DNA of 64,000 nt, taken from Euwallacea fornicatus. Lineage: Eukaryota > Arthropoda > Insecta > Coleoptera > Curculionidae. Below are positions 25,826 to 36,839 of the stretch, piece by piece. How positions within the stretch are numbered: the first letter of the stretch is position 1; every line of letters begins with the position of its first letter. The stretch spans positions 3,596,001 through 3,660,000 of the forward strand of contig NC_089547.1 of the NCBI RefSeq assembly GCF_040115645.1, given 5' to 3'. The position numbers and the translations under genes were made by a program. The notes below the pieces were generated by a model. It saw nothing but the letters and a program-made list of their open reading frames with translations, did not search any database and had not been told where the DNA came from.

Positions 25826-25995
25826 TTTAGAGACAGATTGCTCCACCTAGCATTATGCGATAGAAGCAATCTTTACATTTAGTACTTAACGTGATATGGC
25901 ACCATTTAGGAATAGATACCTAAACCTAGAATCGTACAGTAGAAGGAATCTTCATATTTGGCAACTACCGCTGTGCACGATATTTAGATGGCGCC
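25826..25995 (+). repeat. Second pair of diverged tandem repeats
   Basis: About 25829-25908 and 25911-25990 line up through CCATTTAG, CACCTAG/AAACCTAGAATC, AGTAGAAGGAATCTT versus GATAGAAGCAATCTT, and CATTTAGTACTTAAC versus CATATTTGGCAACTA. The block is bounded by ATGGCGCTATCTA (about 25769) and ATGGCGCCACTTA (about 25988), so a third partial unit is likely. No function is visible. Confidence 0.5.
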
Positions 25996-26457
25996 ACTTA
26001 GGCGGATAAATTGAAATAACTTCACAAACCGTAATATCCATACGTTTTTTCAATATTTTTTGCAGCCTTTATCAGCAAGCGTTCAGTGAAAAAGATAATT
26101 CACATTTTTTAAAATAATCAATAAGATGACTCATTCCGAACATCCTCTTGGAATCTTGGATACCAAAAAATAGTAAAAACACAACTCTATTCAAACTGGT
26201 TTCCTACGATTTCCGATAATGGGATTAAAAATTAAAACACGCATTTAGAATCAATATATATATAGTATGTATTTGTATATGGATGGGAAACTATGTGAAT
26301 AAACTGATCACAGTCTTCACAAAGCCAAAATTTTACGGAAAAATGTTTTACGTGTAAAATTGTTCGTAAAAGAAATTTCATAACGTACCCATTACCCCAC
26401 AACTTGGTTTTAATAAAGTCAGTGGCGCACATCATAAGTTTGCCTTAAAAATAATTA

Positions 26458-26718
26458 GTGAAAATCGAGTACTCCGATTCCAGCGAGATTGGGTTCCGCA
26501 ATATGCGTACGATGCAGCTTTGATATAGCGTGGCAAAAACTCCAATCGGACAAAATCGATTTTTGGGTCTAAAAAATATCATGGACTATACATCATGAAA
26601 ATTTTTTACCAAAAAACTCGAAGTTGTCGAATTAAAGTTTTGGCCGCGGCAGAACAAAGTTGCGTCGTATGCCTACTACCCCAACGTCGCTGAAATTGGA
26701 GCACTCAATTTTCGCTTA
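26458..26718. mobile_element. Foldback element with about 85-bp inverted arms
   Basis: The left arm (26458-26541, starting GTGAAAATCGAGTACTCC) and the reverse complement of the right arm (26631-26718, starting AAGCGAAAATTGAGTGCTCC) match over about 85 bases at roughly three in four positions. They enclose an AT-rich loop of about 90 bp. There is no open frame. It should be a hairpin-type MITE; the superfamily is not clear. Confidence 0.6.
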
Positions 26719-26997
26719 TTTTTTTTACGTAAAATTATCATGGACGCCACTGTCTTAGCAAAGACAAAATTGACTTAAAAATTTCCTATGACATAATAAA
26801 ACACAACAAAATCAACCTTTAAAAGAAATAAAGCAATACAGAAATATGACCAGAACCGTAAATAGTAAAGTTTATATGTGCGTGTTTTTACATTTTACCC
26901 AAGTTCACATTATACCAAAAAATTAAAATTTTAGCATTATCCAACCCATATAAGCACTTCATAAATATATGTAAAATTGACTAGATAATTTACTAAT

Positions 26998-29900
26998 TTA
27001 AGATATTAAGAAATTGTGAATAATCGTCGCCACTGATCTACCATCATTTAAATGCAAATGGTGCGTACCCTCCACTAAATGTCGCTCCACTTTCTTGGCT
27101 TGTTTTTCGATTTCATTTAACACGAAGTCGTAATGCTCCGGATGGTCTGGTTTGTGGCCATCTATTGCTCTGATATTCAATACCTATTAAACATATACAA
27201 ATACGGTTCAGATAACAATAATATCGTGCAACCAACCTCGCAGAGAATTCTTGAAGCTAACTCGGTCACCTGCTCAATACTTATAAAACCTAAAGCAGAG
27301 AGCTTGAGTCGGGGATCTCTGGTAAAATAATACCCATCTCTATTCATAGCCGGTCGCATTCCCCTCTTTAATAAAATTTCACATCCTTCACGATTTACAG
27401 AACCTATAAAATTATAAATCAGGGAAATTGGTGAATAAATTAAAAATTTGAAATTACCATTATGAGCATGCACCAATATTTCAAGCATCTCGTTGTATGG
27501 ATAACAGGGCACCTGGTCTGGAGTTAATTTTTCATAACTTAAGAATTTATCTATAGCAGGCCCTATTGCATCACAGCTCCTTTGCAAGTTTCTCACAGAA
27601 GGACTAGCTAAAAAGGTGTTTTAAGGTAAAAAATTGTTTAATAATGATAATAATTAGGCTATGAATGACAGGCATAAAATTAACTTAAATGACAAAATCA
27701 ACCGCTTTTGCTTTGAATTCAAGCGGCATATTTAGAGAATTTTAACGACCCGTAAAATATTTTCTAATTGGAACAAATTTCTATACAGTGTAAAATTCCA
27801 TAAATTCTCAACAATTTTAGTGTGTTTGTCACCTACTCCATTTACCTTAAGCACTTACCAAGGTCTATACTAATGTATTTCTTTACTTCTTTGGGATATG
27901 CAGCTGCATACAGAAACGCAATTCCACCCCCGAGCGAATGTCCCAAGATGGTAATGTCTTTCCATTTAAAATACTTAACTATTCTCCTTAAGTAATGAAT
28001 GCCATCCCACCAAACGTAGTACTTGTGGCCTAAATTCAGAAACTGTGATTTTCCACTTTTTAAAATGCTTTTTTGGCAATTTTCTTACCCTGTGGAAGAT
28101 GTGATGAAAATCCATGTCCCGGTAAATCTATGCAAAGTAAAGAATGCCCCTTCTCCTTCAGTAATGGGGCTACCTTGTCGAAGGTGCCAGAGTTGTCCTG
28201 CCAGCCATGCAAAGCGATAATGGGTTGTATGTCGCGTGAACCCCACCACTTTCCTGAAAGTATTTGCTCAACAAAATATTTAAATGTTGGAAGGGCAAAT
28301 TGCTTCTCACAGGGTCTGCTAGTTTATGATAGTTTCAAATCCCATGATTGACTATTAACCAGAAACCCTCACTCAATCGGCAAGTTGTAAAATACGTAAT
28401 AAAATATTTCTTGGACAATGCAAAAAATAAGATAAAAAGTCGTTGTTAATGAACCATCAAATTAATTGGTGACATTACAAGATGATATCAGTTAACGATT
28501 GTTTAAAAGAATTGGTTCTCGCCTAGCACCCGAACCACCCCATTTTTCAATTGTAACATTAATGCTATTCTTAGGGAGTGGTTTCAGTATGATCCGGTTT
28601 AACTGAAACAACTTTTACACCGTTTTTGTACAATTGGGTCCTTAGACCTAAGCCTTACTGACTGAATTGTTCCTTAAGCTTGATTCATCTAAATTAATTA
28701 TACATTTATGATTTCGTTAGAGTTAAAAAAAATAATAAAACTCCGCAAGTTTCTGATGCAATCTTTTATTTCCAAGAATCAAGACCAAAATGAATCCCGA
28801 TACAACTCGTCATAGACACCCCCGAGCTCATCCCCCTTTTTTTTTAAGAGAACTGACAATCCAGCCTTTTTTGTACGGTTACCAGATCTTTCACCATTTG
28901 TCTCTCGCATACGTTAAAGGAATTTATAAACAAACCTCTATCGTTTTCTCATACTTATCTTAAAAAAAAAATGTACAACCAAACTCTCTATCATTTTGAG
29001 ATAATATTAATTAATGATTTTAACATAAATAATGCTCACATCCATGAAATTAGTTTAGTAATTAGAACTGTTAGTTACGTGAGAATCTTGTCATGATACC
29101 AGCAGACAATTTCAAGTCCAAAAAATGTAGTAGTAGTAGTAGTTAATTATCAATTAGGTATTGTTACTTCATACAATTATTTGTTAAAACTTTAATCAAG
29201 CAGACTATTTGTTTAAATTAAATGAATAAATCATTGATAACTCGTCACTGCTGCTGGTGATATGCAGAATATTATTCTATACTAAAGTAAGTGATTCTAA
29301 TGCTCTTAAATACTATAATAATTTTTAAATAATGATAAGATAGAAAATGAAAATTTTATTTTGAAGACTAATTTTCTAATATTTCATCATCAAAAAACGC
29401 CCTTGATCTTTGACCTTACTAACATATTCCTACGGTTTACTTATATTTCCACGCACTAATTTGCTAGAAACTTACTCCTCAATGAAAATATTATTTAGAA
29501 GGAAAGGAAACAATGCTAACAATAACTATACTTACACACATAATACCGTTATTCACTGTTTTTTTCAAGATTTAGTTAGTTAAGGGAAATGACACTTAAA
29601 TTGGCCAAGTCATTATGACCACAGGTCACAAATAACTTTTAAATAGCAACTCTTACTTTTCTCCAAAAAATATTTTGTGTATACAGGGTGTCTTTTTTTT
29701 TATACATTTACAAAGAATGAGGCAAAAAAAATGGCTTAATTCAGTTTGAACAATATGCCACTATTGATTAGACTGCAATTCAATTAATAAGGGCTATTGG
29801 TACTATAGAGAAATTAGAGTTGTGTAGATATTGATTTGCTAAATCAGTTTGATAGGAGAGCAATAATTCTGATAAAGAATTTATTGATTTACAGCAGGAT

Positions 29901-30215
29901 TTTCTATCTCTAGGCTATGGTAAGGTTTCTTAAAGCGGCTAGTAAATTGTACATTAAAGGTGTCACAATTACTTTATGCATTTACTGAGTCTCCAGGACT
30001 TACCTGCTATGTGTCCCCAAGGAACAGGAATTTGTACTTCTGCAAAAGCTCCATCAGTGCTAGTCGAAATTCCTTTTTGGGGGGAAGTAAGACACGATTT
30101 AGTTATGTAAATTTTTGAATACTTAATAATATTTTAATTATCAACATAAAAATGCAAGCACCAAGTACCTACTATTAGAATCTCCATTATGTTTAAGCTC
30201 AACCGTAGCGCTCAT
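26998..30215 (-). CDS. kraken: Serine hydrolase, kraken/SERHL-like (alpha/beta fold)
   Basis: Exons on the minus strand: 30215-30173, 30072-30004, 28253-28089, 28029-27859, 27607-27458, 27403-27237, 27183-26998. All junctions agree in phase, giving 951 nt and 316 residues, about usual for the family. Landmarks: VPWGHIAGKWWG near residue 30, LHGWQDNSGTFD (oxyanion strand), IDLPGHGFSSHLP, the nucleophile elbow GHSLGG, IRAIDGHKPDHP (likely acid) and EGTHHLHLNDG (catalytic His). The Ser-Asp-His triad is inferred from the alpha/beta-hydrolase fold. Related proteins act on ester/epoxide substrates, often in peroxisomes or cytosol; the substrate is unknown. The start is ambiguous. The ATG at 30215 with donor ATA|GTAGGT gives MSATVELKHNGDSNR, while an ATG at 30187 with donor TAG|GTACTT gives MEILIVG. 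Both join exon 2 in frame, and I prefer the first ATG. It lies in tandem behind RRP40. Confidence 0.9.
28254..30003. other. Long intron of the hydrolase gene
   Basis: This 1.75-kb AT-rich intron lies between hydrolase exons 2 and 3, bounded by GTAAGT at 30003 and CTTTCAG ending at 28254. It contains a short AGT trinucleotide run near 29127-29142. It also has a single TATACAGGGTGTC (about 29682), the type of end seen on MITEs in this window, without a detectable partner. Nothing coding was seen. Confidence 0.55.
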
Positions 30216-30578
30216 GGCAGACGTGAATATATACAATGACACTAAGTAAAATTGATTTCACACTACAAGAAGTGTCTAATAGAAAATTGTGTTCGCCCAG
30301 AAACGCACTTTATAAGTTAAAAGCCTTAAAATTATCTAAAATCCACAATCACCTTTCTCTCGTTCTTGTTTCATTTGCATATTCGAATTTCGTAATGACA
30401 CTAATCAACTGATTACGTCATTGATATTAAAGTTTTAGTCTTAATCTGGAAATTTGGCAATGATGGCAATGTTATGAATAGTGCTATTCAAAAATTGCAT
30501 TAAATATTCTTATTTAAATTCCTATATGGCAAAATATAACTACAATGAAACTGCAACTCACTTAAGTAGACGTAAAAT

Positions 30579-30584
30579 TTTATT
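30579..30584 (-). terminator. Polyadenylation signal for RRP40
   Basis: TTTATT on the plus strand (AATAAA on the coding strand) lies 25 bases beyond the RRP40 stop. It is the nearest canonical signal. Confidence 0.45.
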
Positions 30585-30608
30585 TTCAACAAAACTTAAT
30601 ACAAAAAT

Positions 30609-31298
30609 CTACTTATGCTCTCTACAAGCCTCAATAATACTCTTTTCTGATTCGCCACTTGCAACTTCAAAAGCCCTACACAGAGTCAGTATGTCTTTGG
30701 ATTTATTTGCCTTCATCCACACTTTCCCATTAACACCAACCACAATCTCATATGGAAACTTGCGACCAAGAGTTCTTAACAGAGGATTTTCGACATTCAA
30801 CAAAGACTGAACCAGGTTTGTGTCCAAGTTCATTAAAAATCCATCATTGGACAATAGACCTAAGCGCCCTGCTTTGTAATATTGGTCAACACACACTAGC
30901 TCAGGCTCCATTTCTTTATGAGCATTTAAAAGTCTTGCATACACAACATCACCTATGTTGACATCCGGTTTCATTTTCTTAGTAGCACCTTCAAAAGCTG
31001 ACAAACTGAGGCATGCAGGTTCAGCACTTCCTATGTCAACTCGCAGGGAATCTCCTGATTTTTTGGTTATAATTCCAACAACACAATCACCTTTTTTGGG
31101 GATGTACCTGTTTCTTCGGGTTTCGATCCAGTAGGTATTTGGCTTCCTAAAGCAAAGTCTACCAGCTTGAGAGACTATCAAGCTATTAGGATCTTCTTCG
31201 TTTCTTCGAAGTCCTGGGCCAATTATAATTTGTTTGTCTTTTGACTTCAGATCATAAATCAGTTCCCCTGGAAGAAAGTAACCTACGACTTTGGTCAT
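30609..31298 (-). CDS. Rrp40: Exosome complex component RRP40
   Basis: Intronless frame of 229 residues, close to the usual size. RRP40 (EXOSC3) is one of the three S1/KH cap subunits of the RNA exosome and guides RNA into the nine-subunit barrel in nucleus and cytoplasm. Seen here: an N-terminal beta domain (VVGYFLPGELIYDL, IIIGPGLRR), then an S1 domain about residues 60-140 (YIPKKGDCVVGIITKKSGD, LRVDIGSAEPACLS, INIGDVVYARL-type motif), and a C-terminal KH domain with the RRP40 signature GVNGKVWMKA near residue 188. The Met at 31298 is the first and gives a full-length product. The gene is divergent from CHMP6 across 326 bp and lies upstream of the hydrolase gene on the same strand. Confidence 0.95.
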   Translation of the reverse strand: MTKVVGYFLPGELIYDLKSKDKQIIIGPGLRRNEEDPNSLIVSQAGRLCFRKPNTYWIETRRNRYIPKKGDCVVGIITKKSGDSLRVDIGSAEPACLSLSAFEGATKKMKPDVNIGDVVYARLLNAHKEMEPELVCVDQYYKAGRLGLLSNDGFLMNLDTNLVQSLLNVENPLLRTLGRKFPYEIVVGVNGKVWMKANKSKDILTLCRAFEVASGESEKSIIEACREHK

Positions 31299-31624
31299 TA
31301 TTAGTCAATTGATTGGAAAACTAGGAATTAAAAACAGAACTAAAACTATGGATTATTTTTAGGTTATTTTATGAGATACGACTTTCTATTCGTTTCACTC
31401 ATATTTGATACAACTGATAGTAAAAAGTGAAATGAAAGTAGTAAGACGTAAACCAGAGTTTTATGCTTAACCTCAAATTTATGTCAGTGTCAGTTTCTTT
31501 GACATTTGTTTGTTATGATTTATAGTATAAATTTAAAAATCGAAGTAAAATTAAGAAAATAATAATTAATGCTCTGGTGTATCAGGTGATAATTTTACTA
31601 ATTTTATATAGCAACAAGTGAATA
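31299..31624. promoter_or_regulatory. Shared divergent promoter region RRP40/CHMP6
   Basis: Only 326 bp separate the start codons of RRP40 (minus) and CHMP6 (plus), so both promoters and both 5' UTRs must lie in or at the edges of this AT-rich interval. I see no convincing TATA/Inr pair that fixes either start site. Head-to-head housekeeping pairs with one shared nucleosome-free region are common. Co-regulation is an inference. Confidence 0.55.
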
Positions 31625-32812
31625 ATGGGTATAATCTTTGGTAAAAAGAAACCTTCCAGCAGAGTCACAGCTCAGGACAAAGCAGTCTTGGTAAGCAAAA
31701 ATTAAAAAATAAATAGATCCTTGATTTGTATGTAGTGCACCCACCGTATTTCATATTCGATACCATTACTCACATAATAAATATGATATGAACCCAGGTA
31801 GACCTTGAGTAGAGTTTACAATATCAAAATTTATAAAGTATCAGTATATATCTCACTTGCCAGTGAGAACTATCAAAAACAGGTAATTGCTAACAATTCA
31901 TACTCGAGCAATAACCACATGAAAAGGTATAGAATTCCCCTGCAGGCAACAACCTGCTGGTCTAGATTTAAAGATGTTGTGAAGTTTGCAATTTTCAGTT
32001 GATTTTTTATACAAATAACTATTTTGCATTAATTTTAGCAATTGAAGCAACAAAGAGATAAATTGAAACAATATCAAAAGCGAATAGAACTTACATTAGC
32101 ATCTGACAGGGATTTGGCCAAAAGGTTACTGTCTAAGGGTCAAAAGGAGTAAGTATCTAAGATTTTTAACTAATTTAAAATTTTTATTCTCTTATATTTG
32201 TCTAAAACTAGTTAACAAATGAATTATTTTAGTCGAGCATTGCTTTTACTCAAGAAAAAACGTTATCAAGAGGAACTACTTAGAAAGACTGATGGGCAAC
32301 TGGAAAACTTAGAAAAACTTACCCATGATATAGAGTTTGCTCAAATAGAGCTTCAAGTAGTTGATGGCCTGAAACAAGGAAATGAGGCCTTAAAGAAAAT
32401 GAATGATTCTCTCAATATTGAGGACATTGAGCGAATCTTGGATGAAACCAGAGAAGCAAAAGAAAAGCAAGATGTGTGTTAAATCGCCATTCACATTTAA
32501 TCATTGTAAACCTCACAAAATGAGTTTTTTTGTAGGAAATATCAAGCTTGTTAAGTGGAGGATTAACAGATGAAGATGAGGAAGCAGTGGAAGATGAGTT
32601 AGCAGCAATCTTAAAAGAACAAATGCCAAATGTCCCATCTGGTGATGTACATATTGAAGATGAGGAAGCTATTGCTCAAAATGAGGAAAGCAAAAAGCAA
32701 TCCCCAACAAAACGTGAGATTTTCCTATTGTAGGTTCATTAAAGGCAAAATGTAATTTTCAGATAAAACCAAAAAATCAAAGGCACTTGAAGTTGCTGCA
32801 CTGGAAGCATAA
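31625..32812 (+). CDS. CHMP6: Charged multivesicular body protein 6 (Vps20)
   Basis: ESCRT-III subunit that bridges ESCRT-II to the Snf7/CHMP4 filament on endosomes. Exons: 31625-31690, 32039-32148, 32233-32473, 32536-32713, 32763-32812. They total 645 nt and 214 residues, near the usual size. The N-terminus MGIIFGKKK has Gly2, the myristoylation site that anchors CHMP6, followed by a basic patch. A long basic helical hairpin follows (QLKQQRDKLKQYQKRIEL, LLLLKKKRYQEELLRKTD), and then an acidic C-terminal half (LTDEDEEAVEDELAAIL) with a Lys/Ser-rich end KKSKALEVAALEA. The third intron has a weak donor (GAT|GTGTGT), but phase and family alignment support it. The gene is divergent from RRP40 and convergent with TXNDC9. 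Confidence 0.94.
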
Positions 32813-33144
32813 TAATATAATGATGTCTGGATTGAATTAAGTATATTCTTGTTATAAGTTTTTACCATTAGTATTCGTTCTTACTGTTGGTTCTAATTGA
32901 CTTAAATTATATATAATTAATGTTTATACTTATGGTAATACACAAATTTGTGATATCAGTTTTAAGTAAATAGTTTTAATTCATAATACATGCAGATATC
33001 ATCATTGTGTTTGACAAAAAGAGCTCTTGAGCTCATGACACTAATTTTCTATCACTTCTGATTCAAAATTTATGGAGTTTTTTAGTCTTCTACTAAATTA
33101 CTATACATATGACTTCTTGGTTCTTAGCTCCAATGCTACCTATA

Positions 33145-33150
33145 AATAAA
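33145..33150 (+). terminator. Candidate CHMP6 polyadenylation signal
   Basis: AATAAA lies about 330 bases after the CHMP6 stop. On the opposite strand, TTTATT at 33260-33265 and 33432-33437 could serve the converging TXNDC9. The two 3' UTRs are therefore at most a few hundred bases apart. Confidence 0.35.
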
Positions 33151-33455
33151 TGCTATTTTATTGTATAAAGAAAACATCATACCATTATCAAATCTTCATT
33201 ATTTATATGGTTTTTAAAGCCCTTTAATTGAAAATTAAACAATGGAAAAAAATAAATATTTTATTAAACTTTATATTAAAAGATTTAAGTGGTTTTTAAT
33301 GTAAAACAAGCAAATAATAGGTATAAAATAAATGTGTTATTACAAATGATGAATATATTAGTTAATATTATTGAAAAATGGATATAATCCTTATAAAATT
33401 CAGGAAATATTCTTTCTGTGACACTCAAGTTTTTATTATAAAGGAAGATTCCCGA

Positions 33456-34438
33456 TTAATCTAAAGCTTCCAATTCTGCTAGTTCTTCTGCAGTTGGCTC
33501 ATTAGATCGAGCAGGTAGTGACAACATTTCAGATTTTAAATTGTCACCTCTTAAACCATCTTCTTCAATATCCAAGTCTTCGTCATTCCTATTGTAGGCA
33601 CTGTCTCTAATTTTCTTACCATAACCTATTTCACATTTGATATTTAAAGAACAATCAATCAGAACAAATCTGACTATTCAGTCAAATGGTTATTACAAAG
33701 TGAAAAGGAGAATTACCTACCTCTTGATTTTTTCTGAACCTGCTGGTCAGGAACAACACTAAGATCACCTTCATATTTGATTATTCCATTCTGAGCAATT
33801 CTCCATTCCAATACTTCTGTAGAAAAATCATCTCTATTTCCAATTTCACTGAATCCAATTATCTTATCTACCAGAATTGTATTATGGATTAAGACAATTG
33901 TTGGAATAACCTGGAACAAAAATTGTGGAAATGAGAAAAATTTTTCTTGGACTATCTTTAGAAACAAGTATCAGGCATGATTACTATTTACTATTGCTAT
34001 TTTAAGGTAACCCTTAGCAAGAAAAACAAAGAACTTCATAATTACCTTAATTTTCAATTTCTCTGCCAAAAACGGACATTTCTCAGCATTTAATTTCGCG
34101 AAACGAGCCTCTAAATGTTTAGGTGCTAATATCTTCAGATGCTTATCCACAATTTGACACCTTTCAGAAGAGTTTACATAAAAGTGCAATACTATATTCT
34201 CAGACTTCTTGATAATATCAAAAAAGCACTTTTCTTCTGGAAGTTCCTCATATTTACCATGATCATTCTTTAACCATTCTCGCTTCTCTTCTTCATGTTT
34301 TCGCAGCTCTTTCACTCTATTTTTTCTCAATTGTTCTAGATCATTTATATCCATATTATCAATTTGTTCAATAGTAGCATCAACCTGCTTTTCTATTGCC
34401 TGTGTTACTTGTAGAAGTTGGTTTTCTACGTTGGCCAT
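33456..34438 (-). CDS. TXNDC9: Thioredoxin domain-containing protein 9 (PhLP3)
   Basis: Phosducin-like co-factor of the cytosolic chaperonin CCT, involved in tubulin and actin folding. Exons: 34438-34046, 33910-33721, 33625-33456. They total 753 nt and 250 residues. The N-terminal third is helical (ENQLLQVTQAIEKQVDATIE; LEQLRKNRVKELRKHEEEK). A thioredoxin-like domain follows from about residue 70 (CFFDIIKKSENIVLHFY). The redox CxxC is replaced by SSERCQIVD with a single Cys, as known for TXNDC9, so it is not a disulfide reductase. The IPTIVLIHN strand carries the conserved cis-Pro. The C-terminus is acidic (DEDLDIEEDG; AEELAELEALD). The second donor could be GTAGGT at 33720 or GTAATT at 33716; phase favours the first. 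Confidence 0.94.
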
Positions 34439-36839
34439 TTTTGTGGTTTATTTAGTTTTAAGACTTCTGTGTGTGTCCTGCGATTGCTTTTTTTTGGGTA
34501 ATGACAGGAAATTAATTGTCAAAAATTAACAAAACCAGATATTTACAGGTAAAACTAATGTCACATATGAAATTTCACGTTATTTTGTGTTTACTTATTT
34601 GAAAAACTTAAAGATTCTGCACCGGATGGTTTTCAATGGGAAATTATTTATTTTAAAGAGTTTCAAATTTTTATAACCTCAAAATCTGAATACTGAATTT
34701 TACCACTCGTATGCTGTAATCAAGGTTGTTACAAGGAACGAAAGCGCCATTTAAGTAGTAATGTGGCAACGTGGATGTAGAGTGCGTAAAAAAAAATCCG
34801 GTAAAGTAAGTTTTGGAATGGTTGACACCGAGTGCGTATGGCTTTGATATATTCTACGTAATCTCGAATATAAACCAATAAATCTAATCTCACTTTTAAT
34901 TGTTAATCTTTAATAGCGGTCAACAAAAAATTAAACATAAATAAATATATTAATATTGATTTACTTACCCTATTTACGACAAATGCTGAGAAAACACAAT
35001 TGAATTTCAAAGAGCCATGCTCCATTTATGAACTGCCCAACTCAAAAATAAGACTCAACCATAAAAGCTTTTTGTGAGAATGTAAATATTATTTTTAATA
35101 CTCAGAAAACTAACCAACACACAGATTTGTGGGCCCTTGAAAAAGACTATTTTTTTCAACTTCAACGAATAATAATCGGAGTCGTTTTTAAGTGAGTTTA
35201 AGTTTACTCGTTGATGTTCAAGATTACGTAGAACATATTAAAAACATACGAATTTGCTGTAAAATAATTCTAAAGCCTTAAGCGGAATTTTTTTAAAGTA
35301 CACCGTGTTTTGACCGTATGCACCTGGTCTGAGTCTTTTTAATTTAATGAAGTAGACAATGTAAATAAAGCTTATAAAAGGAAAAACAACTGTGTACACC
35401 ATTTTGTTATTAATATTTTTCTCTGCTTTATCAACATTTACTTATGACGCATTATTATTTCTTGAGTTTACGTAGTGTACGACTCACAACTGGTGTAATT
35501 CCGCGAACCTGCAGCCTCATCCAGTATTTCTATAAAACAAACGATAAAAAAAGAAATAGGTATATTGAAAATTTGAAGACCTACAATACATGAATCAAAT
35601 AATAATTCCAAACAATAAAATTAATTAATAGCAAGTCACATATTTATAATAAACTATATTTACAACTAGAAATATATATAATTTATATAAAATATTTACA
35701 TTTAAATGTCCTTCACGAATCTACCACCATCAAGGCATAATATTATCTATCCGCTATAAATAATGGCAGTGAAAGTGTACTGAATTTTCAAGTGATAGAC
35801 GACAAATCTGAACCACTTCCAAATCCAAATTTCATAATTATAGCACCATTTGATGGTCAATAAAACTTAAAAACAGTGGTATATAATATAGCAATTTGCA
35901 TATTTGCACTTATATAATAAATGGACGTACTTACATGTAAGTACGCTACTGTTTTCTATATCATTATGACCTATAACACAATTAAGTACGCTATAGTGTA
36001 GTTCACGAACAGGTTAACAATTTGAAAGGCTATTGAATGTTTTTCACAGCTTTAAAACAACAAAATCTTCAATAATCTTTCTTCAGCCTAGTACAAAAAG
36101 CGCGTTGCGGTAGATGGCGTCAGAAGCAGTAGAGACGCAATTGAATAGTTATTTCTTTAATACGAAAATTTGTAACAAAAATTGTGTTACTTATTATTGG
36201 CTGACATAGGATATGCAGGACCTTCTTATTGTTAACCTGCTAAGATATATAAAAATTCATAATTTATGTCTAATTATAATTTATTTACAATAATAGTCGA
36301 AATACTTACGTAACTATGTAGGAGCACCAAATCATTACAGTAAGCATACTAAACAACAAATAAATAATTTGAAAAAAGATATATCACAATTTTAACAAAA
36401 CTTTAAGTATAAATATTAACTTGTGTCTTTACAACAAACATACCTACCTTTGGAAAATACTTGTAGAAAAAAACCGATAATGATAGAAGTATTAATTGTT
36501 AAATCTTCCACGAAAAATCGAAAGGCGTATTAAATGTACATATTTATGTATTTGTAGAAATATTGATGAAGGTTACGTGGTTTGTACTTCTGTTTTTTAA
36601 ATAAATGTTATTACATGTACTTGCTAATACGAGACTAGTTCTGGTCGCTCATTCAACTAACGAACTTCAGACTGATTGGTGTTTTACACCCTCATCATCA
36701 TTTCCTAACTATACAAATTAATAGAAAAAACCCAAGCACACATTTATCAGTATATACATATTTTTTATACAACCTAGTAACATCATCAATCAGAAAATAG
36801 TGTTTTGTACAGATATTATTGTAACAAACAGATAGTTCA
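34439..36839. other. Intergenic: TXNDC9 5' side and integrin 3' UTR
   Basis: No exon was found. The right part should hold the 3' UTR of the minus-strand integrin. AATAAA on that strand is present at 36280-36285, though its use is uncertain. The left part holds the TXNDC9 promoter. A perfect 20-nt palindrome lies at 35926-35945. The rest is AT-rich and featureless to me. Confidence 0.5.
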
